From Gammaproteobacteria bacterium (lineage in GTDB: Bacteria > Pseudomonadota > Gammaproteobacteria > Competibacterales > Competibacteraceae): a stretch of DNA of 64,000 bases. This document shows, in pieces, positions 43,147-53,200 of the stretch. The stretch's first letter is position 1. Every line of letters begins with the position of its first letter. The stretch spans positions 62,001-126,000 of the forward strand of contig JACKNF010000009.1 of the NCBI GenBank assembly GCA_024234995.1, in the 5' to 3' direction. A program made the position numbers and the translations under genes. The notes beneath the pieces were generated by a model. The model worked only from the letters and a program-made list of their open reading frames with translations, was not told the DNA's origin and did no database searches.

Positions 43147-43854
43147 ATGCCAAAGAAGAAAGAGTCGACCGGAACACCGGTCAAAACCGGCTCCACGAAA
43201 ACCGCTAACAAGGCGGAGTCTGTGAAGGCGGCGCCCGCAACGCCTGCAAAGCCGCCAGAGGCCGCTAAACCGGCCATTGTGCAGAGTTCTGCGGCTAAAC
43301 CAGCGGCCAAATCCCCTGCTCCTGCGAAGGCCGAATCGGCAGCGGCTAAAGCGGCTCCTGCCCCAGCCACCAAAGCAGCACCGGTGCCGAAGGCAGCCGA
43401 AAAGCCTGTTGTCGCCTCTACTTCATCCGGGTCTGCAGAGAAATCTGTTGCAGCGCCGGCCCCGGCCAAAGCAGTACCCGCACCGTCCCCGGCCAAGACT
43501 GAAAAGCCGACGGCTTCCACCAAAGGAAAAACTGCCAAGACCTCTGCCACCGAGACCAAAGTGCCTGCTTCCGGCAGGCGCGCCGGTTCAGTGGTTACTG
43601 TTATCGTCGCTAAATACGATGTTGGCTTCGGTAATAGCCTCTACATTCGTGGTGAGGGCGCCGGTCTCAGCTGGGACACCAGCGTACTGATGAAGAATGT
43701 CGAGAATGATGTCTGGGTGTGGACAACCAATGAAATGACTGAGGGGATGGTTTCGTTCAAATTCCTGATTAACGACAGTACTGAGCACTGGTCCAGCGGG
43801 GACAACTTGTCCGCCTCGGCCGGTGAAACGACAACCGTGTCTCCTTCCTTCTAA
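43147..43854 (+). CDS. Ala/Lys/Pro-rich protein with starch-binding-like C-terminal domain
   Basis: 235 aa. Residues 1-145 are low complexity, built of Ala, Lys, Pro, Ser and Thr with many repeated AAKPA-, APAK- and KAAP-like units, without hydrophobic segments. Residues 150-235 form a compact beta-rich domain: VTVIVAKYDVGFGNSLYIRG, then GLSWDTSVLMKNVENDVWVW, FKFLINDSTEHWSSGDN and TTTVSPSF. The pattern of Trp residues and the GxxLSWD and FKFLIND elements resembles CBM20/CBM48 starch- or glycogen-binding modules. No signal peptide, so it is likely cytoplasmic, perhaps coating glycogen granules; that role is inference. Confidence 0.75.
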   Translation: MPKKKESTGTPVKTGSTKTANKAESVKAAPATPAKPPEAAKPAIVQSSAAKPAAKSPAPAKAESAAAKAAPAPATKAAPVPKAAEKPVVASTSSGSAEKSVAAPAPAKAVPAPSPAKTEKPTASTKGKTAKTSATETKVPASGRRAGSVVTVIVAKYDVGFGNSLYIRGEGAGLSWDTSVLMKNVENDVWVWTTNEMTEGMVSFKFLINDSTEHWSSGDNLSASAGETTTVSPSF

Positions 43855-43916
43855 CCCGATTCCGGGCTGCGCCGATAGCCGGAAAACGGTAGTCGGCCTT
43901 GCCCCGGCAGCGATTT

Positions 43917-45122
43917 CTACTCCGCCTCTTGTTGTAATCGTGAAAATTCCTGCTGCGAACGGGTCACACAATCCTCAATGGCAATCCCAGCAAAATAATT
44001 GCCGGTCAATGCCAACCGGCTCTTTGCCAACAATCTATCAATGGCCTGCGTTCGTTCGCTATGGCCAACCCGCAAAACAGGTAATTGATTGTTCTTCCTG
44101 ACTATGTTTGTTAACGTCAGAAGATCGTTAGGTAATCCGAGTACCCGGGTGATGCAATCCCGCTTCCCTGCTTCATCCAGCATTCCCGGCCGGAAATGAA
44201 AACTGAAACCCCGATACGCGGGGTCTGGCATGACATCGCGGGAGACGACTGAAAAGAAAGGTTCATTCCGGCCAATCAGTCCAGCCAGCAGCGGCAAGTT
44301 CAACTGAGATTTTGGAATTGCCACCCCCACTGTTTCCACTGTTGCTGTTTCCACCTCTGCTAGGTGGCTGGCCAGTTCCGGAAATTCAGATTCAAGCAAG
44401 CGAGTGGCAACCGCCACCGGCGTTGCCAAGCAAAGAGCACGTGTGGTGTGATCACCACTGCTGGTTCGAACGATAAACTTGCCGTGACTATGTTGAATAT
44501 TCTGTACCATTTGGCCGAGTTCTACGCGAAGGCCGGATGATCCAGCTAAAATATCAGCAAGGCTTTGTAAGCCGCCGTGCAGAGTAAAACTGCGTGGAAT
44601 ATCCCGGCGGCGGGGCCGGGGATTAAAAAGGCTATCTGCGGGAAACTGGTCAGCCGGTTGGCAGATCACTGCGCTGAAAGCCGGTTCGAAGACCGCTGCA
44701 TAGTTGCGCGGACCCACAATATGGCCATAGTATTCAGCAATATTGCGCCCGGTTTTAATTAAACCCAGCAGCCGGAAGGGTGCCCGCAGCAGCTCGGAAT
44801 AAGCGAGTTGCGAGGGGATGCGGCGCACCGCACCGTTAGCAAACAGACGAAAGCCAACCTTGGCGCGAGGCTGCAAGCGGCGAAGTGCATGGTGCGATTC
44901 GAGGATTTCCAGCAGATTGCCATAAGAGCTGAAAGCGCTGTGCGCACCTAGTTCTAGCCAAAAACCATCCAGCGCGCCAGTGAACCGGTGCGAATGCAGG
45001 CATCCCCCGGCCCGATATTCCTGTTCTAGAACCAGTACATTCCACCCCGCAGCAGCAGCATAATGTGCCATGCTCAGGCCGCTGATCCCAGCACCAATAA
45101 TCAATAAATCGCTATCTGCCAT
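43917..45122 (-). CDS. FAD-dependent amine-oxidase-like oxidoreductase (protoporphyrinogen-oxidase-like)
   Basis: 401 aa from ATG 45122 with GGGGGC upstream; an ATG 12 codons earlier (45158) has AGGTGA and is a real alternative. Dinucleotide fold at the N-terminus: DLLIIGAGISGLSMAHYAAA, then LVLEQEYRAGG. C-terminal LTGNYFAGIAIEDCV closes the FAD site as in the HemG/HemY-like amine oxidase superfamily. FLELGAHSAFSS-like WLELGAHSAF is the substrate-side glycine loop. It could be a HemY-type protoporphyrinogen oxidase, but carotenoid- or other flavin oxidases share this layout. Confidence 0.8.
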   Translation of the reverse strand: MADSDLLIIGAGISGLSMAHYAAAAGWNVLVLEQEYRAGGCLHSHRFTGALDGFWLELGAHSAFSSYGNLLEILESHHALRRLQPRAKVGFRLFANGAVRRIPSQLAYSELLRAPFRLLGLIKTGRNIAEYYGHIVGPRNYAAVFEPAFSAVICQPADQFPADSLFNPRPRRRDIPRSFTLHGGLQSLADILAGSSGLRVELGQMVQNIQHSHGKFIVRTSSGDHTTRALCLATPVAVATRLLESEFPELASHLAEVETATVETVGVAIPKSQLNLPLLAGLIGRNEPFFSVVSRDVMPDPAYRGFSFHFRPGMLDEAGKRDCITRVLGLPNDLLTLTNIVRKNNQLPVLRVGHSERTQAIDRLLAKSRLALTGNYFAGIAIEDCVTRSQQEFSRLQQEAE

Positions 45123-45215
45123 GATGCCCCCAAGTTCGTTAAACCCTGCTGGGTTCATTCACCTGATTTTATCTACTATTAAAGGGTTTATTAACATGAA
45201 CCTGGAGGGAACGCC

Positions 45216-46061
45216 ATGACTATCACCTCATATTTTGCCAAAGATCTGTTCCTTGGCCAGACCGTTTTTATTACCGGCGGTAGCAGTGGTATTAATCTTG
45301 GCATCGCCCGCAACTTTGCAGCAGTGGGGGCGAATCTCGGCATCGTCGGCCGCTCACCGGAAAAGCTTGATGCAGCAACGGCGGAGTTGCAGGCGCTCGG
45401 TGCACAGGTTTCGGCCCATTCTGCGGATGTGCGCGACTATATGGCGCTGGAAACTGCCATGCAGCGTTGCCGTGAAGAATTAGGACCGATGCAGACCTTG
45501 GTATGTGGCGCGGCGGGTAATTTTCCCTGTCCTGCTGAACAGATTACCCCTAATGGCTTCAAATCAGTCATGGACATCGATCTGCTCGGTACGTTTCACG
45601 CGTGTCGAGCCGCGTTTGAGCAACTTAAGGAGACACGTGGCAATATTCTCTTCATCTCGGCAGGACAGGCATTTATGCCTTATGCTTTCCAGGCCCACGT
45701 TGGCGCTGCTAAAGCGGGCATCGATCAGATGATGCGCAATCTGGCGCTTGAATGGGGCCGGTTCGGCATTCGTTGTAACAGCATTGCGCCGGGTCCGATT
45801 GAAGGCACTGAAGGCGTGCGCCGGCTGGTTCCCAAAGATAGCGCCGGTCCGCTGAAAAAGACGATTCCATTGGGCCGTTTTGGCACTCCCGATGACATTG
45901 GCCAATTGAGTGTATTCCTGGCCTCGCCGCTGGCTTCCTACATTACTGGTACGCTGGTCGTAGCCGATGGCGGCCAGAATCTCTCTGGTTCCGGGGTGTG
46001 GACACAGTTGATTATGGCAGAAATGGCCAAAGCGAAGAGCGAAAGACTATTAGGGTTATAA
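45216..46061 (+). CDS. Short-chain dehydrogenase, 2,4-dienoyl-CoA-reductase-like
   Basis: 281 aa SDR. Cofactor motif TGGSSGINLGIARNFAAVGA, then CGAAGNFPCPAEQ and ISAGQAFMPYAFQAHVGAAK. At the place of the catalytic Tyr of ordinary SDRs there is His in the series HVGAAKAG, as in peroxisomal-type 2,4-dienoyl-CoA reductases; NSIAPGPIEGTEGVRRL also matches that group. It would help oxidise unsaturated fatty acids. ACCTGGAGGGAACGCC precedes the ATG. Confidence 0.85.
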   Translation: MTITSYFAKDLFLGQTVFITGGSSGINLGIARNFAAVGANLGIVGRSPEKLDAATAELQALGAQVSAHSADVRDYMALETAMQRCREELGPMQTLVCGAAGNFPCPAEQITPNGFKSVMDIDLLGTFHACRAAFEQLKETRGNILFISAGQAFMPYAFQAHVGAAKAGIDQMMRNLALEWGRFGIRCNSIAPGPIEGTEGVRRLVPKDSAGPLKKTIPLGRFGTPDDIGQLSVFLASPLASYITGTLVVADGGQNLSGSGVWTQLIMAEMAKAKSERLLGL

Positions 46062-46063
46062 AG

Positions 46064-47104
46064 ATGATTGTTCCCTGCTTCCACCTGAGTCCTTTGACGC
46101 AACGCCGGCTCGCGCAATTTCAAGCCAACCGGCGTGGCTGGTGGTCGCTGTGGGGATTTCTGCTGCTGTTTGGACTCAGCCTGGGTGCGGAGTTCATTGC
46201 CAATGACCGGCCATTGCTGGTCTATCATCAGGGTGCGCTCTATGTCCCCGTGTTCAAAGATTATGCGGAAACTGACTTCGGTGGAATTTTTCCCAGCACT
46301 GCTAATTACCGTGATCCTTACCTGATCAAATTGATTAACGAGGATGGCTGGATGTTTTGGCCGCCTATTCATTTTCGCCACGACACCGTCAACTATGACC
46401 TGCCGGTTCCGGCACCGGCGCCGCCTTCCACCGATAATTGGCTTGGCACCGATGATCAGGGCCGCGATGTGCTGGCCCGGTTAATCTACGGCTTCCGTAT
46501 CTCGGTGCTGTTCGGTCTGCTGCTGACGTTGACTTCCTCGGTTATCGGGGTTGCGGCTGGTGCGGTGCAGGGTTATTTTGGCGGACGGGTGGATCTGTTC
46601 TTCCAGCGCTTCCTGGAAATCTGGGGGGGGTTACCGCAGTTATTCATCCTGATCATTGTTTCTAGCGTTGTGATACCCGGCTTCTGGACACTGCTGCTGG
46701 TGCTGATGCTATTTAGCTGGACTTCGCTGGTGGGGGTGGTACGGGCCGAATTTCTACGTGCCCGTAATTTCGATTATGTGCGTGCGGCGCGGGCGCTGGG
46801 TGTGAGCGACGGGCGGATCATGTTCAAGCATGTGCTGCCCAATGCCATGGTGGCCACGCTGACCTTCCTGCCTTTTATCCTATCGGGCTCTATCGTTGCT
46901 TTGACCGCACTGGATTTTCTTGGCTTGGGACTGCCACCCGGTTCAGCCTCATTGGGTGATTTATTGCGGCAGGGCAAAGATAACCTGCAGGCACCCTGGC
47001 TGGGTGTCTCTGGCTTCGTCGTAGTGGCGCTGATGCTCAGCTTGCTAGTCTTCGTCGGCGAAGCAGTGCGGGATGCGTTTGATCCACGCAAAAATGTGAT
47101 TTGA
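46064..47104 (+). CDS. yejE: YejE-like ABC transporter permease
   Basis: 346 aa from ATG 46064, two bases after the previous stop; the longer frame is inside the SDR gene. N-terminal helix LWGFLLLFGLSLGAEFIAND, a periplasmic part, then the inner-membrane permease domain with RAEFLRARNFDYVRAARALG, the EAA loop, and FLGLGLPPGSASLGDLLRQG. HWLGTDDQGRDVLAR-type NWLGTDDQGRDVLARLIYGF is characteristic of the DppC/OppC group, and the N-terminal insert of about 100 residues matches YejE. YejABEF imports oligopeptides such as microcin C. The usual partners yejA, yejB and yejF are not adjacent. Confidence 0.88.
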   Translation: MIVPCFHLSPLTQRRLAQFQANRRGWWSLWGFLLLFGLSLGAEFIANDRPLLVYHQGALYVPVFKDYAETDFGGIFPSTANYRDPYLIKLINEDGWMFWPPIHFRHDTVNYDLPVPAPAPPSTDNWLGTDDQGRDVLARLIYGFRISVLFGLLLTLTSSVIGVAAGAVQGYFGGRVDLFFQRFLEIWGGLPQLFILIIVSSVVIPGFWTLLLVLMLFSWTSLVGVVRAEFLRARNFDYVRAARALGVSDGRIMFKHVLPNAMVATLTFLPFILSGSIVALTALDFLGLGLPPGSASLGDLLRQGKDNLQAPWLGVSGFVVVALMLSLLVFVGEAVRDAFDPRKNVI

Positions 47105-47123
47105 TGGCTTCTGGATCAAACAC

Positions 47124-47420
47124 TTAAGCAAAGATATCCAGTAAGCCGCCTAACACTTCATTGTTCGTGCTGATAATCTTCGCGCCAGCTTGCGCCTGAT
47201 AAAGCGCTCTATTTTGCTCCACCAATGGCTCGATCAGCGAAGCGGCTTGAGGTCCATGAGAATTCACCTCAGTCTGTTGATCTCCCGCTGGAGCGGCGGC
47301 TGACACGGGGTCTATGGGGTGAATCGTTTGTTTGGCAATTTCCTGAGCGCTACTGTCCAGGCTCTTGATAGCTCCCTGGATGCTAGCGCTACCCGTGCTT
47401 ACAGCACTGTTGATCATCAT
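47124..47420 (-). CDS. Small protein of unknown function
   Basis: 98 aa from an ATG with AGGAGGTGCAAC just before it, a strong ribosome site that supports real translation. Two ATG codons follow each other at the start. The N-terminal half is Ser/Ala-rich and the C-terminal half helical (LIEPLVEQNRALYQAQAGAK, then IISTNNEVLGGLLDI). That tail recalls the ends of flagellar rod proteins, but the match is weak. Function not known. Confidence 0.6.
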   Translation of the reverse strand: MMINSAVSTGSASIQGAIKSLDSSAQEIAKQTIHPIDPVSAAAPAGDQQTEVNSHGPQAASLIEPLVEQNRALYQAQAGAKIISTNNEVLGGLLDIFA

Positions 47421-47635
47421 GTTGCACCTCCTGCTACCCGGGTATTTTCCAAATATAGAGCAAAATCAGTCTTTATTAAACCATTTTTACTCTAAATTCT
47501 GTATCTTGAGTGAGTAGGATGTTCTTATTAAGAACATCTGCCGCATCCATAGTTTCACCGGCAGTCTTCCTTCAAGCATCTTAACAAGCCTTGAATTAAG
47601 ATTAACAGAATCGAATTATCGAGGATCACGTTGTT

Positions 47636-48088
47636 ATGTATGAATTCCTGCAATATCTAGTCTGTGATGCCATGACCCCTGAACCTATTGCAATGAGTCC
47701 TAAAGCCAAGCTCCGCGAGGCGGAAGCGCTGTTCGAAGTCCATGATTTTAACGGCGTGCCTGTTGTGGATGACCAGCGGCATTTACTCGGCATCTTGACC
47801 AAATTTGATCTGCTCAAAGCCTTCATTTTCGATTTCCATACGCTAGTTCCCCACTACGACGAGATCATGGAGCAGACCATTGAAACGGTAATGACCTCTC
47901 ATCCCGTCAGTGTCGAGCCGCAACTGCCGCTCAGCCGGTTATTACAAAAACTGGTGGAGATGCGCGCTAAGAGCCTTCCAGTGGTCAAGGAGGGCCGGTT
48001 AGTCGGCATGATCGCCCGTGAAGACGTGTTGAAAGCACTGCGTCGCGCTGCCATCCAGCATGAAACGCCTGCTCGCGAGGAACAATGA
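47636..48088 (+). CDS. CBS-domain pair protein
   Basis: 150 aa with two CBS motifs: residues 10-60 (VCDAMTPEPIAMSPKAKLRE, FNGVPVVDDQRHLLGILTKF) and about 83-140 (VMTSHPVSVEPQLPLSRLLQ, SLPVVKEGRLVGMIAREDVL). Paired CBS domains sense adenosine nucleotides. It overlaps the following histone-deacetylase-like gene by four bases, so the two are co-translated and probably work together. Confidence 0.9.
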   Translation: MYEFLQYLVCDAMTPEPIAMSPKAKLREAEALFEVHDFNGVPVVDDQRHLLGILTKFDLLKAFIFDFHTLVPHYDEIMEQTIETVMTSHPVSVEPQLPLSRLLQKLVEMRAKSLPVVKEGRLVGMIAREDVLKALRRAAIQHETPAREEQ

Positions 48089-49029
48089 TCATGACCACTC
48101 TGCTCTATACGCATCCGCGCTGTTTGGAACACGATGCTGGCTTTGGTCATCCGGAATGCCCTGCTCGCCTGACAGCGATTCTCAATGCCCTCAAAACTGC
48201 CTCTTTCGTTACGCTGGAGTGGCGGGAGGCTCCGGAAGCCAGCCTCGAACAACTGACTCGAATTCATTCACTAAAACATGTTGAACGTATCTTTGCCCGT
48301 GTTCCCCGGCATGGACACTACGCCATTGACGGCGATACGATTATTTCTCCGCAATCCGGCGAAGCAGCGTTGCGTGCTGCCGGTGCGGTTTGTGCGGCAG
48401 TCGATGCCGTGCTGAAGGGTGAAGCCAACAATGCGTTTTGCGCCATCCGTCCGCCGGGGCATCATGCTGAGCCTCATCAGGCAATGGGTTTCTGCCTGTT
48501 TAATAATGCCGCTATCGGGGCAGCTCATGCGCGTGTTGTTCACGGGCTGGAACGGGTCGCAGTCATCGATTTCGATGTTCATCATGGTAACGGTACGCAA
48601 GCAGCGTTCGAAACCCAGCAAGGCTATCTCTATATTTCTACCCACCAGGCTTATATCTATCCTGGCACGGGCCGCCGCGAGGAGCGTGGCATTGGCAATA
48701 TTGTTAACGTTCCTCTGTCAGCCAGCGCAGGCTCAACAGAACTACGCCAAGCCTGGATTCAGGATGTTGAACCGGCGTTACACGCTTTCCAGCCGCAACT
48801 GATCCTGATCTCAGCAGGTTTCGATGCCCATTATCTGGATCCGCTGGCGGGATTGAATTTCTGTGAAGAGGACTATGAGTGGTTAACCGGGAATATTCTG
48901 GCAGTGGCTAAACAGTACTGCCAAGGACGGGTCGTTTCGATGCTGGAGGGGGGATATAATTTGCAGGCATTGGCGGCCAGCGTGGCGGCGCATGTTAAGG
49001 TGCTAATCGATGCGCCGCTCGCAGCGTAG
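48085..49029 (+). CDS. Histone-deacetylase-like amidohydrolase (AcuC/AphA family)
   Basis: 314 aa. Zinc deacetylase signatures: PECPARLTAILNAL at the start, IRPPGHHAEPHQAMGFCLFN with the active-site His pair, VIDFDVHHGNGTQAAF with the zinc Asp and His, ISTHQAYIYPGTGR and LISAGFDAHYLDPLAGL. Bacterial members remove acetyl groups from polyamines or from acetylated lysines (for example acetyl-CoA synthetase). The start could be ATG 48085 or the ATG two codons later. Coupled to the CBS-domain gene. Confidence 0.92.
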   Translation: MIMTTLLYTHPRCLEHDAGFGHPECPARLTAILNALKTASFVTLEWREAPEASLEQLTRIHSLKHVERIFARVPRHGHYAIDGDTIISPQSGEAALRAAGAVCAAVDAVLKGEANNAFCAIRPPGHHAEPHQAMGFCLFNNAAIGAAHARVVHGLERVAVIDFDVHHGNGTQAAFETQQGYLYISTHQAYIYPGTGRREERGIGNIVNVPLSASAGSTELRQAWIQDVEPALHAFQPQLILISAGFDAHYLDPLAGLNFCEEDYEWLTGNILAVAKQYCQGRVVSMLEGGYNLQALAASVAAHVKVLIDAPLAA

Positions 49030-49141
49030 CCGCCGGGTTCAAGCCGCCCAGACCCTTTGAATACGCCTCCTTGGACAGGAGGAGAAAGACCCGGTAATTC
49101 TCTGCCAGCCGGGCTGGAAGCACTCATCAGTTAACGCAGTC

Positions 49142-50119
49142 TTAGGGCAGCAGAACGGTTGAACCGGTCGTTTTGCGCGCTTCCAGATCACGGTGCGCCT
49201 GGGCGGTTTCGGCCAAGGGATAGGTTTGCTGCACTTCAATTTTTACCGCCCCGATAGTGACCATCTCAAACAATTCAGTTGCGCTGGCAACCAACGCTTC
49301 GCGTTTGGCGGTATAGGTCATCAGGGTCGGCCGGGTCATGAATAGCGAACCTTTGGCGGCCAGTATCCCTGGCTCAAACGGTGGCACTGGCCCGGACGCA
49401 TTACCGAAGCTGACCATCATCCCCAATGGTTGCAAGCAGTCCAGGGAACCCATGAAGGTGTCTTTACCCACCGAGTCATAGACGACTGCAACGCCTTGAC
49501 CATTGGTGATTTCACGAACCCGCTCCACAAAATTCTCACGGCTGTAAACAATAACATGGTGACAACCGTGGGCGCGGGCTAATTCGGCTTTCTCATCATT
49601 ACCTGCTGTACCGATCACCAGCGCGCCTAATTGCCGCGCCCACTGGCTGGCAATCAGGCCAACTCCGCCAGCGGCGGCATGCAATAGAATGGCATCACTG
49701 GGTTGCACCCGGTAGGTGCGCCGCAACAGGTATTGGGCCGTCATCCCTTGCAGCATCATAGCAGCAGCGGTCTGATCGTTAATGTTTTCAGGCAATGCCA
49801 CTGCCCGGTCGGCAGGGAGCAATCGCACTTCGGCGTAAGCGCCGACTGGTGGACTGGCGTAGGCGACTCGATCGCCGGCCTTGAATCCGGTCACACCTTC
49901 TCCAATTGCCTCCACGTATCCAGCACCCTCCATACCGAGTGTCCAAGGCAATGATGGCAGCGGATATAGGCCAGTACGGTGATAAACGTCGATGTAGTTC
50001 AGGCCAATTGCGGCATGACGTATCCGAAGTTGACCAGGACCCGGATCACCGGTTTCGACGTCTTCCCAATGCAGTACTTCGGGGCCGCCGTATTGATGAA
50101 TGCGAATTGCCTTGGGCAT
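49142..50119 (-). CDS. qor: NADPH:quinone oxidoreductase (zeta-crystallin type)
   Basis: 325 aa, same length as E. coli QorA. GroES-like half with AIGLNYIDVYHRTGLYPLPS; Rossmann half with LLHAAAGGVGLIASQWARQL; AEVRLLPADRAVALPENIND and the C-terminal AQAHRDLEARKTTGSTVLLP are typical. No zinc ligands. It reduces quinones with NADPH. Preceded on the minus strand by AGGAGAT-like sequence. Confidence 0.94.
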   Translation of the reverse strand: MPKAIRIHQYGGPEVLHWEDVETGDPGPGQLRIRHAAIGLNYIDVYHRTGLYPLPSLPWTLGMEGAGYVEAIGEGVTGFKAGDRVAYASPPVGAYAEVRLLPADRAVALPENINDQTAAAMMLQGMTAQYLLRRTYRVQPSDAILLHAAAGGVGLIASQWARQLGALVIGTAGNDEKAELARAHGCHHVIVYSRENFVERVREITNGQGVAVVYDSVGKDTFMGSLDCLQPLGMMVSFGNASGPVPPFEPGILAAKGSLFMTRPTLMTYTAKREALVASATELFEMVTIGAVKIEVQQTYPLAETAQAHRDLEARKTTGSTVLLP

Positions 50120-50213
50120 GGACTATCTCCTCAAATTTCCGTTGGAGAAGGTTTGGAGAAGGTTAGGAGAGCGATTTAAGCAAAGTCTAGCTGAACAGGT
50201 CATTTTGTCATTT

Positions 50214-53200
50214 TCATCCCAACCACCGCCGGGCATTACGGAATATCCGTAACCAAGGACCGTCCTCGCCCCAGCCATCGGGATGCCAGGAATATTGTAC
50301 AGTGCGGAACAGGCGCTCTGGATGCGGCATCACGATGGTAAAGCGCCCATCGCGGCTGGTCAGGCCGGTAATCCCGCCGGGCGAACCGTTGGGGTTAGCG
50401 GGATAGCGCGTTGCCGGCTGCCCGGAATTATCGACAAAGCGCAATGCCGCCAGGTTTGCTGCCAACACCGCTTCCATCCCGCCATCGGGAAACTCGGCTC
50501 GTCCCTCGCCATGTGCTACGGCAACCGGCAACCATGAGCCTTCCATTCCTTGCAGGAACAGCGACGGTGATGGCAGCACTTCAACCAGGCTCAAGCGTGC
50601 TTCGAACTGTTCCACACGGTTGCGAACGAAACGTGGCCATAACTCGGTTCCGGCGATTAACTCGTGCAAGCTAGAGAGCATCTGGCAGCCGTTACAGACA
50701 CCCAAGCCAAAGCTGTCCGCCCGGCCGAAGAACGTGGCAAACTCGTCGCGGGCGCGGGCATTAAATAGAATTGATTTGGCCCAGCCTTCCCCAGCGCCTA
50801 GTACGTCACCGTAGGAAAAGCCTCCGCAAGCGGCGATGCCGTGAAAATCCGCTAAAGTCACTTTTCCAGTAATGATGTCGCTCATATGGACATCCATTGC
50901 GGCAAAGCCAGCTTGATCAAAAGCGGCAGCCATTTCGACCTGACCATTGACTCCTTGCTCGCGCAGGATGGCAATGCGCGGCCGTTCGCCGTTGGCGATA
51001 TAGGGAGCAGCCACATCTGCGGCGGGATCGAACGTCAAGCGTACCTTCAAGCCGGGATCATCGGGATCACAGGCAGCGGCGAATGCTTCATAGGCACAGT
51101 CAGGATGATCACGTAAGGCTTGCATCTGATAGCTGGTCTCCGACCATAGCCGCCGCAATTCAATCCGGTCAGCGGCGAATGCTACCTCACCGGCATGGCA
51201 TAAAATCAGCCGGTCATTAGAATTGAGTGTGCCGATGACATGGCTGCATTCCCCCAAGCCAGCAGCAGATAACCGGGCCAGCACCGTCGAGCGATCAGCA
51301 GTCCGCACCTGGACCACGGCTCCCAGCTCTTCGGTGAACAATGTGGGTAATAACTCCTCACCCAGATCATCCAGCAGCACGGTCACTCCGCAGCCGCCGG
51401 CAAACATCATTTCTGCTAGCGTTACCAACAAACCACCATCCGAGCGATCGTGATACGCTAGTAATCGGCCCGCTATATTTAATTCCTGAATAACCGCAAA
51501 GAACGCTTTAAGAATCTCTGGTGTATTCACATCCGGAGGAGCATCATCCGGCCGGGAATAAATCTGGGCCAGCACCGAGCCGCCCAACCGGTTTTTTCCA
51601 CATCCGAGATCAATGAGCAGCAGATCGGTGTCGCCTCGATCCGTGCGTAATTGCGGGGTCAAGGTACGGCGTACATCCTGCACTGGCGCGAAAGCAGAGA
51701 TAATCAGGGACAGTGGCGCAACAACACTCTTATGGTTGCCATTCTCCTGCCAGACGGTTTTCATTGACAGTGAGTCCTTGCCAACAGGAATGGTAATACC
51801 CAGTGCCGGACACAGCTCCAAACCAACGGCCTTAACCGTGTCGAATAATTGAGCGTCTTCGCCGGGGTGACTGGTTGCCGCCATCCAGTTAGCGGACAAT
51901 TTAACATCACCCAGCTTCTCAATACGGGCGGCAGCGATATTGGTCAGTGCTTCCCCGACCGCCATCCGTCCCGATGCCGGCGCATCGAGCAGGGCCAGAG
52001 GCGTCCGTTCGCCCATCGCCATCGCTTCGCCGGTGTAGACGTCAAAGCTAGTGGCGGTCACCGCAACATCGCTGACTGGGATTTGCCACGGTCCGACCAT
52101 TTGATCCCGGCAAACCAGGCCGGTCACCGTGCGGTCGCCAATGGTGATCAGGAAGCTTTTGTCCGCCACTGCTGGAAAGCACAATACCTGTGCTACGGCT
52201 TCCGTCAATTCGATGCGTGTGGAGTCAATTTCCCGCCGGCTGGACGGGCTAGAAGCCCGTTCCACATCCCGCACCATCCTCGGCGGTTTGCCAAATAGGA
52301 CGCTCATGGGTAAATCCACCGGCTGGTTATCGAATTGCCGGTCGTGGAGCATCAATTGCTGTTCTCCGGTGGCGGTGCCAATCACGGCGTAAGGGCAACG
52401 CTCTCGCTCGCAAAGAGTCTTGAATTTTTCCAGCCCTTCAGCAGCAATCGCCAGCACATAGCGTTCCTGCGCCTCGTTGCACCAAATCTGCATGGGCGAC
52501 ATGCTGGGATCGTCATTCAGGATTTCACGCAATTCAAAGCGCCCGCCACGCTCCGCGCTATGGACGATTTCCGGTACAGCATTGGATAGACCGCCAGCGC
52601 CTACGTCATGCACCGAGAGGATAGGGTTGTTTATCCCCAGTGCGACGCAGTGGTCGATGACTTCCTGAGCGCGGCGTTGAATTTCTGGATTGCCGCGCTG
52701 CACCGAAGCGAAGTCCAAATCTTCATGGGAACTGCCTGCGGTCATGCTGGATGCCGCGCCGCCACCCAGACCGATCAGCATCGCAGGTCCACCGAGGGTG
52801 ATAACCGCGGTTCCCGGCGGTAATGGGGCCTTATGGATATGGGGTTCGCGGATATTGCCCAGTCCGCCGGCGATCATGATTGGCTTATGATAGCCACGCC
52901 GCTGACCGTCAGGCCCATCCTGTTCAAACGTGCGAAAATAACCGCTTAAATTGGGACGCCCGAACTCATTATTGAACGCTGCTGCGCCTATCGGGCCTTC
53001 AAGCATGATGTCCAGCGCTGAAGCGATCCGGCCGGGCTTACCATAGTCTTGTTCCCAAGGCTGAATGAAATTGGGAATCTGCAAATGGGAAACTGAGAAA
53101 CCGCACAACCCGGCCTTGGGTTTCGCCCCGCGCCCGGTTGCCCCTTCATCGCGAATTTCCCCGCCAGAACCGGTGGCCGCGCCTGGAAACGGTGCAATGG

